A stretch of 64,000 nucleotides of DNA from Coniferiporia sulphurascens (Eukaryota; Basidiomycota; Agaricomycetes; Hymenochaetales; Hymenochaetaceae), in assembly GCA_002794785.1 (NCBI GenBank), contig NBBA01000011.1, positions 310,001 through 374,000 of the forward strand. Direction: 5' to 3'. The notes below the pieces were generated by a model. The model worked only from the letters and a program-made list of their open reading frames with translations. It was not told the origin of the DNA and searched no databases. Positions 44,136 through 54,842 of this stretch are shown here, in pieces. Made by a program: the position numbers and the translations under genes. Each line of letters starts with the position of its first letter. Within the stretch, counting starts at the first letter, position 1.

Positions 44136-46320
44136 TAGAGACACTCTCTATCTTGCAGTGGAACGCTGCCCGCTCACTCACAGCGATACATTCCTTAATA
44201 CCTGTCCTCACAACTGACCCCTCCCCTCCGCACCTAATTCTTATCCAGGAACCACCCTGGTACCAAATAGGCCTGCAACCCTCACTCACCGAACTGACTG
44301 GCACCCCAGTCCTCAACATCCCTACCATCCCAGGATACATACCCATACTACTGCCAGAGGTTCGCCCCCAGGTAGTTACGTATGTTTCCAGGGCCCTCCC
44401 ACCTACCTCCTGGTCTATCCTCAGAGCCGCAACCCACAGCACCGACATACTGACGGTGGAGGTACAATCCCAACTTACCGTCCGGGTGTGCAACTACTAT
44501 GGCATGCACCCCCCGGACTGACAGAATGCCTCCCTGCAGTACCCAGTGTTACAATTTTCCTTTACTTTCCCATTACTGCGCTGACGCACTTCCTCTTTGT
44601 CATCATCAGTCAGTGCAACTCCCCCATTTCTCCTCCTTACTCATCCTTATTCACCTTGCACCATAAGACGCCATGATGACGCCTTATCGCACCATCATGA
44701 CATGCTTTGCTTACTGATAGCCCTACTTGTATTACCAAGGCATTCCTTGGGTTTCCATGACCTTCCAGAGTCTGGTAAACCACCCTACACAGGCCGCTAC
44801 AGTAGTAAACACATAGAGTAGCATATAAGCATGTAACTTCAGTAGCACAAGTCCTAAGCTTGTGCTCTTTGTTCATACAAGCCCATTATCTGCTACCACC
44901 AGTCTACTGTGTGCCACTGTGTCACTAGTCGCTTCATCGTAACCCAACTATGCTAAAGAAGCCTACTGTGCCCACATCGTCGATCAGGAAGCCCCACCAA
45001 TGATCACCTTCAACTTATGACATCTAGGAAGCCCCGTTGTCATCACTACCAGCCTCGTCGATCAGGAAGCCCCGACGTTGATCACCATGTAACCGTTGAG
45101 CTTAACACCCAGGTGAGTCCTTCCTGTTCTCACTCCCCTCAGTGCTAGCCACCACCCTATTTGTGGCAGGAGACTTCAACCGTCACCACCACACATGGTC
45201 CGACTTCCTGGTCCCACAATGAGATGACTTGGGGGCACAACCCCTTGACGACTTTTTCTGTGGGCATGGCCTGACACCTGCCCACATTCCTGACTCTGAC
45301 TCACAGCCCAATGGCATTCGTCATCGGTGCCCCATTGACATGATCTGGGCCCCACCCGCAGTCAACCCTGATTCTATTTTAGACTCGGCTACCTCCGACC
45401 CCTCACCACTGTCCGACCATGCTATCCTGCGCTGGTCACTGCCCTTTTGGCCCCCCCCTCCTGTCCTAAAGACTCGCCAGCTACTACCAGCTGACAAGGA
45501 GGAATGGACCGACATCGCCTTCCCTCTCCTAGAAGCAGCCTTCCGCCTACCAGGGCTCAACACCCATGCCTTGGACACCAAAGCCAAAGCGGTCCTTGAC
45601 TCTATGGTCGCTGCCCTCCAGCTGTTCACCCGCCTCACAAAGCCATCAAAAGCGGAAGTCCCATGGTGGTCACCCCACTGCAAGAACCTTCTATCCACCA
45701 TTACGACGGCCACCACCCCCTTCCAGCGATCAGCAGCTCGATGCGCCTTTAAAAGAGGCGTCAGAACGGCCAAATGACAGTTCTATGCTGACCAGGCATT
45801 GGAAGCAGATGCCTCCAACATTTGGAGCTGGGCCACGTGTGGCCTCAGCAACCAACCCACCCCCATCCCCTCGCTGAAATGGCGAGACAGCACCTTCACC
45901 CAAACAGAAGATGAGAAAGGTGAGTTGTTTCATGAAACCTTCTTCATGCCCCCTCTACCCCAGGCAGCAACCAATGCCCCACCACCACCACCTCAACCAG
46001 CTGCCCTGCCCATCCTCCTCATGGAGATTATGGGGGCACTGTCTGACACATCCAACTTGTCGGCACCGGGCCTCTTGGGAATAGGTTACTGCCCCCTGAA
46101 ATGGGTGGTGGATGCCTACCCCGATGAGATACTTACGCTTTTCAATGACTGTCTGCGCCTGGGGCACCACCCCAAGTGCTGGCGGGCAGCAAAAGTGGTA
46201 ATGCTCAGGAAGCCAAACAAGAAGGACCCCTTCTTGCTGCGATCATACAGGCCCATCACCCTCAAGGAGACCCTAGGGAAACTCCTCGAAAAGATAATCG
46301 CTAACCGGCTCCAGTACCTC
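44132..46320 (+). pseudogene. LINE-E ORF2, endonuclease and N-terminal RT
   Basis: ATG 44132. APE-type endonuclease motifs: LQWNAARS, LIQEPPWYQIG, VAGDFNRHHHTW (after the LTR), CPIDMIWAPP, PLSDHAILRW. Then the linker SNIWSWATCGLSNQ and RT start (KPNKKDPFLLRSYRPIT). TGA codons at ~44519, ~45220 and ~45774. The ORF is interrupted by the solo LTR 44547-45107 and ends at R3. Confidence 0.85.
44547..45107 (+). repeat. Solo G1 LTR in LINE-E
   Basis: 561 bp, TGTTAC...TTAACA with perfect CCCAG duplications (44542-44546 and 45108-45112). Removing it rejoins the endonuclease sequence. Confidence 0.97.
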
Positions 46321-47640
46321 ATCCTTCTTGTCCTCTTACCACCACCATCTCACCTTTGCTCTGGGGTTGTCTCTGGTCAGTTGCAGCAACCCATGTCTCA
46401 CTCTGGTATACTACTGGGGCAACATGAGAGAAGGCTCTCCGACTGCCCACCCTTATAGGGAGGGCAGCTGGCTGGTTTCCGAGGCGCTGTAATGGTGTCA
46501 TTGGATGGCGGGAAATGGGCACTTGCATTCGCCGGCTGGCACGAGGACCCGTCATTAACGTCCTCATGGGGGGGGAGACTCGGTGAGGATGATCCTCTCT
46601 CACATCTGCACTGACCTTCTCAAGGATGGTGTGCTCACTGGTCCGCCCTTGGGCGGCACAAGGGGCATATGCCTGCCAGTTAGGGGGGGGACACGATGTT
46701 AATGTCCCCACACCCGCGCGGGGGGGGGGGGGGGTAACCCTCTGCCCTTCAGCAGTCGGCTTCGGTTGGGAGACCTTGGGTTTGGGGAAACTCGGATCTG
46801 ACCTTCGGGTTGGGACTTAAAAAATCCTGGGGCCGCATTGTCCTTGGCATGACAAACCATAAAAACTGCCACCCCAAATCCCAAAAGGGTCTCTGATGAT
46901 GGCACTAGTTGCTATAAGGAGATAGGGGCTTCATAACACATGGCGTTGCGGTAAGAACCAGCCGATGCGAAGGCGACAGGCCACCATGGGCCTCTTGGGG
47001 GGACAACACTGGGGCTCACCTAGCATTTGCGGGAAGTCCCTGGTAGCCGGCCCTCTCCCATCAAAGTGGGAAGGACGCTGGTACCCCTCGAGAGGTGGTT
47101 AGTCTGAGCAGACTCCCTGGCGGCTGTAACAAGCACTGGGGTCCAAGTGAGGGCAACACGTCAACTCCGGTACATTGCAGATCCAGAAGCGGGCCTTGTG
47201 CCTGAGTATTCCCCCTCGGGGCTCTGAAGCATGTGCTGGGGAACAGGAAACTCCGGGGGGGCCTAGGAAACCCTCCCACTATGGAGCGAGCTGTAGCAGT
47301 GGGGGGTAGTTCCCTTCACTGGCTCCAGAGCACTAAATCTGGTGTGGGTGCATGTAGGAGTAAGTCCTATTGCATGCTTAAGTTGATTCCCAGAAACTAG
47401 CGGTGCTCTACAATGGAAAGCGGGGTAAGGGGGGGAATGTGTAGGGTAGGGGGGGCACCCAATGGGTGGGGTAGTGCCTATGGCGCCACGACCCTCACTC
47501 GGAATGTCCTCCTGGCGCAGCACGCCCTTCACAATCCAGCGTGTCGTAGAGGACAGCATGTCGGGTATAAGTCCTTTGGTCAGGCATCTATGTCACAAGG
47601 AAGGTGTACATGTAGTGGGGCCCTGCAAGGGTGCTCTTTA
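46321..47640 (+). repeat. Repeat R, copy R3 (complete, diverged)
   Basis: 1,320 bp starting ATCCTTCTTGTCC and ending CCCTGCAAGGGTGCTCTTTA. It aligns with R2/R4 along its length but is clearly diverged, including a hairpin at 47354-47370 with paired changes. It is joined at its 3' end to LINE-F at the endonuclease end, a different LINE position from R1 and R4. Confidence 0.85.
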
Positions 47641-47788
47641 ATTCTGGCCTCTCCAAGCCGTTGAAAACAGAAGTCCCATGGTGGTCACCCCACTGTAAGA
47701 CCCTCCTATCCGCTATTACAACGGCCACCACCCCCCTCCAGCGTGCATCAGCAAGAAGAGCCTTTAAAAGGGGTGTATGGATGGCTAA
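47641..47788 (+). pseudogene. LINE-F, first part (end of endonuclease)
   Basis: It encodes SGLSKPLKTEVPWWSPHCKT to RAFKRGVWMA. It continues at 50876 after the R4-LINE-G insertion, whose 14-bp target duplication it carries at 47775-47788. Confidence 0.85.
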
Positions 47789-47789
47789 C

Positions 47790-49048
47790 ATCCTTCTTGT
47801 CCTCTTACCACCACCATCTCTGGTTTTCACTGGGGGTTGTCTGGGGGTTCGTTGCAGCAACCCATACTCTGGTCTGGTATACTACTGGGTTGATATGAGA
47901 GAAGGCTACCGACTGCACACCGGTCCTCCAGAGTGCGCGCTCATTGGTTGTCCAGTCGCTGTAATGGCAGTTTTGAAGACATGAAAGGGGCTCTAGGGCT
48001 TGCCAGAGGGTATGCAACCTGTCGTTAATGTTGCATTGGGGGGATAACTCGGTGAGGATGATTCCTCTTCACATATGCCATGCCCTCTCGGGGTGGGGTG
48101 CCTCGACTGGTCTGCTGGTCGTGCCCTCAGGCCTGGTCAGCGGGGCAAGGTGCAAAGTGCGCCAGTTGGGGGGGAACACGACAATAATGTTCCCATGGGA
48201 GTCGGGAAACCCTCTGCCCACTAGCGGTCAGTGAAAACTGGGAAACCTCGGGTTTGGCGAAAGTCGGATCTAACCTTCTGGGGTTGATGCGCTTGCATTG
48301 AGGCCGTGATGACTGGCATGTCATATCAAAAACTGCTCCCCAAATTCCCGAAAGGGTCTCTGATGATGGCACTAGTTGCTAAAAGGAGATAGGGGTCTCA
48401 TAACACATGGCGTGGCAGTAATAACCATCCGACGCAGAAATGCGACGGGACACCATGGGCCTCTCGGGTGGGTCGGGCCCCCTTGAGGTGGTTAGTAAGA
48501 GGCACTCCCTGGCAGCTGTAAAAAGCATCGGGGTCCACCCCTCTGCGACACGGAGATTCTGGTGTGCGGCAGATCCAGAAGCAGGAAAACCCTTAAATGT
48601 GGGCCCCGAGTATTCCCCACGGAGCGTGTTGGGGTAACACCTGATGCTGATGTGGGTTCTGAAGCGCGTGCCAGGGCATGGGAAACTCAGTGCACTGAGC
48701 GGGCCGTAGCGGCAGGGGATAGTTCCCTCTGTTGGCTTGAGAGGACTAAATCCTCTGTGGGTTCTAATGGGGGTAATTCCCATTTGGGCTTAAGTTGATT
48801 CCTTGACATGCAGTGGCACTTCACATCACCAATCAGGTATGGGGGGGTGTGAGTCCAGGCGGCTGGGGGTGGTGGGGTAGTGCCTATGGCGCTGCAACCC
48901 TCACACTACACCTTTGGTGTGTCAGGTAGCTCTAATCTCACCTTTAGGCCTGTGCGGCGTGAAGGACAGTGGGAGGGGTTTGTCGGGCCCCATATCCTGA
49001 GGAAGGTGCACATGTATGTTGGGCCCTGCAAGGGCGTCCTTTAGTCAG
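47790..49048 (+). repeat. Repeat R, copy R4
   Basis: ~1,260 bp. The first ~30 bp match the 5' end of LINE-H (52756-52785) with few changes; the rest does not. Features: hairpin 48767-48783, another GAGGA/TCCTC stem just before it (48741-48755), and terminal GCCCTGCAAGGGC. No persistent coding frame. It is probably a structured non-coding RNA copied by the LINE enzyme. Confidence 0.88.
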
Positions 49049-50547
49049 GCCTCCAGGCCGTGCAAAACACAGCCTGCTGATGGATCTTGGGCATCTTCAA
49101 AGGCGCCTCCCCCCATTCCACTAATTTTCTATGCTCCATTCCCCCTCTCTCTTTCTATTTCGAATATATAAAGACTACCCATTCCCTTCACCTCTGGCGC
49201 ACTCCTCACTCTATTGGCCATAAACTATTTAAAAACGTAGCTAACAGACCCTTCTCCCTTTCTCTGCAGGTCCAAGCCCCCCGGGTTCAACAGGTCCCTG
49301 CATACATGCATCCCCCATGGACGGACCCACTGGCTTTCACGAAGGACCGAGTCCGGTTCACCACCCCCGTCACCCCAGTTAGCGCCAACACCTGGAAATC
49401 ATTCGTAACGGCGGCGCACCAACTAGGCTCCACCCCCCATGTCCAGGTCTTTACCGATGGCTCCTGCTTTGACAATAAGTCGGGCTCAGCCATCTGCACA
49501 ATGCTGGGCAACACCCGTCTCTGGTCACGCCGACTGGAGTCCCCCACCTGTGCCACAGCCACAGATGCCGAGGAGTTCTCACTCGCCATGGCCCCGGGCT
49601 GGGTAGCACACTGTCTCCCAGCGCAACTGCGTGTTGCATCAGATATCTTCTTTCTGTCCAATTCGCTGACTGCTCTCCACCTTTTCCGAACCTGGGCCGC
49701 CGCTCCCAGTGCCCACCTCTTCCACATTTGGAAAGCGGGTGTGGAGACTCTGCTGGATTTGTACCCCCAGCTCACCATCCATTTCGTATGGTACCCCAGA
49801 CACTCGGACATCCCTGGAAATGAATGGGCTGACACGGAGGCAAAGCTGGCAACTGAGCTCCCCCCATCTGACCTCAAACCTTCCACCTCCACCCTAAAAG
49901 AAGCTGCCGTCTGCACCCTCATGGAACAATGGACGCTCTCACTAGCCTGCCCCCTTGCCTCGACTGCCGATAAATACCTGGCAGTTCATGGCCTACCATC
50001 ACACCGACCTCGAAAGCTCCTCATGCATTCGGTCAACCACCCATGCAGCGAACTATCTGCAGTCGCACAGGTCCTCTGCCACACCGGTCCCTATGGGGGA
50101 TACTGGCTGAGTTTCGACTCGGCCTACCGCTGCAGGCATGGCCTGATCTCGCACTGCAGGTGGCACAACCACCCCCCCTGGCCAGCGCAGTCAACTGCCC
50201 ACATCCTAGGCGGCTGCAGCACCTTCCACTCGTGGATACGATGTGTTTGGCCACCTCAGGACCCTTTCCCAGTCCACCACTCAGAGTGGGCTGATGAAAA
50301 CCACCTCCTGGTTTTGTGCCGCTGGCTTAAGCTAACAGGGCACCTTAACCGCCTCTCTGACCATGCCGCAGGTGCCATCCGACTGTCTTTTGCCGTGATG
50401 GACCTGGATGGACTCCCCACTGACGAGGATATGGACTTGGACCTCCTACAGGACTACATGCATTGTATGCTCGGACCACAAACCCTGGACTCGGACCCAG
50501 CCCTTTTGGAGCTTTCAGGTACACTCCCTCCCTTCCTGCTTGAGTAA
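49049..50547 (+). pseudogene. LINE-G ORF2 C-terminal half (RNase H and zinc region)
   Basis: It starts in the thumb region (QAVQNTAC, then TGA), followed by an open frame of 486 codons: RNase H with VQVFTDGSCFDNKSGS, TDAEEFSLA, FLSNSLTAL and HSDIPGNEWADTEAKL, and the C-terminal HCRWHNHPPWPAQSTAHILG region (H-x4-C), to TAA 50545-50547. The third RNase H acidic residue is Asn (SNS for SDS). 3' UTR 50548-50875 with the stem at ~50797-50816. Confidence 0.85.
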
Positions 50548-50875
50548 AGCCTGCCTTTCAGAATCCCACATGATACATCCTGGCCGGCGCTCTCGCCCTC
50601 CCTTACCACTTCTAAGCTTCCTACTTTAACCTGCCCTCAACCACTTGGTTTGTTTGTAGTGATATGTATCCCTCCCTCTCTCAGTTTCTCTACTAAATAG
50701 GGGCTCTTCACATGTTGGCACCCTTCGGGGAGCAGAGCCCCTGCCCAGTTTGGTGTGATGCGTGATGACGGGCACCTCCGTTGTTATGTAGTTAGGGCCC
50801 CCCCTTCAAGGGGGCAGCTTGTAATTATGTAATACTGCAGGAATAATAATAATAATAATAATTAAAAAAAAAAAA

Positions 50876-52755
50876 GTATGGACAGCTAAACGGCAGTTCT
50901 ACACAGACCAGGCATCGGAAGCGGACACATCCAACATCTGGAACTGGGCCGAACGCGGCCTCGGCAACCGACCCACCCCCATCCCCTCGCTAAAATGGCG
51001 AGACGGCACATTCACACAAACAGAGAACGAGAAAGGTGAGCTGTTCTGCGAAACTTTCTTCATGCCCCCCCCACCCCAGGCAGCGGCCAACACCCCGCTG
51101 CCACCACCTCAACTAGCTGCCCCGCCCATACTCCTCACGGAGCTTACAGGGGCACTGTCTGACACATCCAACTTGTCAGCGCCGGGCCTCTCAGGAATAG
51201 GTTACCACCCCCTGAAATGGGTGGTGGATGCCTACCCCAACGAGATACTTACCCTTTTCAACGACTGTCTGCGCATGGGGCACCACCCTGAGTGCTGGTG
51301 GGTGGCAAAAGTAGTAATGCTCAGGAAGCCAAACAAGAAGGACCCATTCTCGCCACGATCATACCGGCCCATCACCCTCGAGGAGACCTTAGCCCCAACA
51401 CCCTAATCCGACCCTCAATCCCACTACAGTGGCTGGGGATATGGTGGGATCCGGGCCTCTCGTTCAAATCCCATGTAGAGTGCATGCGCTCCAAGGGGCT
51501 CTCTACACTTGCCGCCCTCCGCATTCTGGGCAACACCCAATGCGGTATCTCGGCCCTCCTCCTTCACCGCCTCTACACCTCCTGCGTATGCTCAGTCCTC
51601 TCATGGGGAGCACCAGTTTGGTACCACAGCAGCCGCCAAAAAACCTTGGTAAACTGCCTGCAGGCTGTGCAAAACATGGCTTGTCACTGGATCCTAGGCA
51701 TCTTTAAAGGCACCTCCCCCCATTCCACAAATTTTCTTTGCTCTGTTCCCCCTCTTTCTTTCTTTTTCGAATACATAAAGACGACCCATTCTTTGTGCCT
51801 ATGGCGCACCCCTCACTCTATTGGCCATAAACTTTTTAAAAACATAGCTAACAGACCTTTCTCCCTTTCTCTGCAGGTCCGAGCTCCCCGGGTTCAACAA
51901 GTCCCTGCATACATGCATCCCCCTTGGACGGACCCCTTAGCCTTCATGTGAGGCCGAGTCAGCTTCACCACCCCCATTACCCCAGTTAGCATGGACACAC
52001 GAAAGTCTTTCACAACGGCCACACGCCAACTCGGCTCCACCCCCCATGTCCAGGTATTCACAGACAGCTCCTGCATTGACAATAAGTTGGGCTCGGCCAT
52101 CTGCGCGATGCTAGGCCACACCTGACTCCAGTCACACCGACTGGAATCCCCCACCTGTGCTACAGCAATGGATGCCGAGGAGTTCTCCCTCGCAACGGCT
52201 CCAGGCTGGGTAGCGCACCGCCTCCCAGCTCAACTGCGTGTCGCATCGGATGTCTTTTTTCTCTCCGATTCGCTGACCGCTCTCCACCTCTTCCATACGT
52301 GGGTGGCCGCCCCTGGCGCCCACCTCCTACACATCTGGAAAGCAGGTGTTGAGACTCTGCTGGACTCGTATCCCCAGCTTGCCATTCACTTCGTATGGTG
52401 CCCTGGCCACTCGGACATCCCCAGTAACGAATGGGCCGATGCAGAAGCGAAACTAGCAACAGAGCTCCCTCCATCCGATCTGAAACCGTCCACCTCCATG
52501 CTAAAGGAGGTCGCCGTCCACACTCTCATGGACAGGTGGACCCTCTTGCTAGCCCATCCCCTCGCCTCAACTGCTGACAAATACCTGGCGGTACACGGCC
52601 TCCCCTCTCGCTGACCCAGGAAGCTGCTCATGCACTCGGTCGACCACCCACGGAGTGAGCTATCGGCAGTAGCTCAAGTCCTCTGCCGAGCCGGTCCCTA
52701 CAGGGGTTACTGGCTGAGCTTTGACTCAGCCTACCGACACAGACATGGCCTGATC
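50876..52755 (+). pseudogene. LINE-F, second part (RT core deleted, RNase H)
   Basis: It resumes at VWTAKRQFYTDQASEADTSN and runs through the RT start to EETL at ~51393. There it jumps straight to PNTLIRPSIPL of the thumb, so ~600 bp including the YVDD core are missing. RNase H follows (VQVFTDSSCIDNKLGS, WCPGHSDIPSNEWADAEAKL), with TGA near 51949, 52126 and 52613. It is cut at 52755 (GGCCTGATC) by the 5' end of LINE-H. Confidence 0.85.
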
Positions 52756-52862
52756 ATCCCTTCTTGACCTCTTACCACCACCATCTCCCTAGCACAGGCA
52801 GCTCAAACTCCCCTATGGCAGATCGGTTTGGTGGTCGTCCTCTATGACCTACAGGCCTCACT

Positions 52863-54842
52863 ATGTCCAGCTCTACAGCAGCTGGAGTGACCAACCCGGG
52901 CCGCCGCCAGTCGCCAACCGCCCCCCGAAGCCGCTCGCTGTCCCCACCACCACGACTCACCCCACCCAACTATGACGCCCTCACAGGTGAAACCCTGTTA
53001 GGCGACCTCAACCAGTGGCCCCAGCGGGGCACACAGACCACCCTTGACATCGCCCGAGCCCAGAACACAGCAGGGCAGCAACAAGACAACCAGATGCAGG
53101 TCGAACCACAAACACCCCCCCAGTCGACAGGCAAACGCACCGCCGACGTCCTCTCCCCCGAGACCCCTCGCAACCGGCCAGTCACATCAGAGTTCGTCCG
53201 AGCCCTGACAGACTTCGCGCCAAACATGGAAAGGGCCCTCGACATCCTCAAGGCCGGAATAGAACAGGCCCCCAACTCCACAGCAGTCATACAAGCGACA
53301 GCAGCATTCCTGGGGAAACTAACAGCCCTCAGCCATGAAGCACTGTCGACAACGTACCGGATGCAAGACAGGGATGACCCGGAACATGTAGCCACCCACG
53401 CAGCAGAGCAGGAATATGCCCAAGCCACAATGGGAGTGAGAATCTCACTCGGTGCACCCTTCTCCTCAGCCATGAGGGCCCCATTTACCTTTAACACAAG
53501 GACTAACCCACAGGCTCAAGCCCAACCCACCCCACCTGACTCACAGATAACAGCACTAGCAGATGTTGTCAAGCGGCTCTCAGTCGATGTGGGGAACCTC
53601 ACCTGCCAGGTCTCCTCCATGGCATCACGCCCTGCCCCACGGCCACAACAAGCTCCACAGCAGACTCCCACCAACGCGGGAGGAACCACCACTGCTCCCA
53701 CCACTGTGGCAACAGTAGCCACTACTGTTACACCAGCTCAACTCGAGGCCACAGCGAAAGTCGTGCCTGCAGGAGCACCAATGACGTACACTCAGTTAGC
53801 AGCAATCACAGCTAACCTCCCCCAGCCCCCAGCGACCCAGATGGCCCCAGCAAAGAAAGCAAAGAAAGCCCGGCAACCACCACCCCCCTCCAAAATGTAT
53901 GCCAAGGAACCCACCTTGGTACTAACACCACAGGACCTAGTCACGCCTGCAGCCATGCATAAGTCAGGTGCCTCCCTCACCAAAATGGCCCGGGGTTTCT
54001 TCCGGGCCCTGCCTACTGCTGATGCGGTCACTGTGTTGTCCTCTAAGTTTAACGCTAAAGGCAACCTGGTGACCACCTTTGCAGAAAGACCTGCCTCCTC
54101 CACACCAACCACATTGGCAATCATTGATCACCATGCAGACGCATTCACGAAGTATATGCGTGATTGCTGCCTGGCCCTCCCAGCGGATCGGCCCTTATCG
54201 GACCGATTCCAGCTAACCCCTTCCAGAGTACGGCCCAGATTGACATTATGCATCTCAATGGTGCCCTGCCAGGACGTCTTCTTTGGGCAAAACCCACACC
54301 CCATCACCGAGGCGGCCCTCCTTGCGGAGGTCCGCCAGAACCCCTCCCTCAAGCACCTCGACTTCATGGTGCCCCCACACTACACAATGATACCGGAGAA
54401 GCTCCCTCAACTGGCAGCCTGCCCAGTATCCTTCACCTTCGTCGACCTGGATGGGCAAACCTGAGCACGCCTCCTCAAAAGGAACAGGGTCTACCTATTC
54501 GGCTCCTCCCTCCGCCTCTCAGTCCCACCAGTCCGGCCCGGCCTCACCCAGTGTGAGCGCTGCCAAGGACTTGGCCATGGGAAGAAGGGCTGCCAAGTCC
54601 AGGCCCATTGCGCCAAATGTGCAGGACAGCACTTGATGGCCAACCATCGTAAGTCGTGCACATACTGTGCAAATGATGCAGTCGAAGGAGATGCCTGCCC
54701 CCACCCCCGCCACTGTGCTAACTGCCAGGGCGACCACCCCGCCACCCTTCCCACCTGCCCGAAGAAGAAGTGCTTCCATGTTATTGATGCTGCCATACAG
54801 GAAGAAGAGGACACCGATGCCTTCATGGAAGAGGACATATGA
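52863..54842 (+). pseudogene. LINE-H ORF1, Gag-like protein (one stop)
   Basis: 659 sense codons plus stop from ATG 52863 (MSSSTAAGVTNPG), with a single TGA at 54462-54464 (DLDGQT-stop-ARLLKRN), where CGA would read through. Pro/Thr/Ala-rich middle; conserved block MYAKEPTLVLTP; three knuckle-like motifs at 54551-54760 (CERCQGLGHGKKGC, CAKCAGQHLMANH, CANCQGDHPATLPTC); acidic C-terminus. Similar in layout to LINE-E ORF1. Confidence 0.88.

Larger units (their letters stand above)
42345..46320 (+). mobile_element. LINE-E, ORF1 plus first half of ORF2
   Basis: Short 5' UTR, ORF1, ORF2 endonuclease and first RT blocks; then cut at 46320 (CCAGTACCTC) where R3 begins. It carries a solo G1 LTR with perfect TSD. 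Its own 5' end is replaced by, or fused to, R2 in reverse orientation. Confidence 0.9.
47789..50875 (+). mobile_element. Complete R4-LINE-G chimeric insertion
   Basis: R4 (47790-49048) fused to 1.8 kb of LINE 3' sequence ending in (AAT)n plus oligo-A, flanked by a 14-bp duplication: GTATGGATGGCTAA (47775-47788) and GTATGGACAGCTAA (50876-50889). The two mismatches (TG versus CA) are what one decayed CpG would give. Variable-length duplication and A-rich tail show insertion by target-primed reverse transcription as one unit. Confidence 0.92.

Noticed and set aside
49245..49275. CCCTTTCTCTGCAG|GTCC inside LINE ORF2 resembles a 3' splice site, repeated in LINE-C, F and H.
   Set aside because: The reading frame continues through it in all copies and no matching donor is evident; retrotransposon RNA with a required intron is unlikely.
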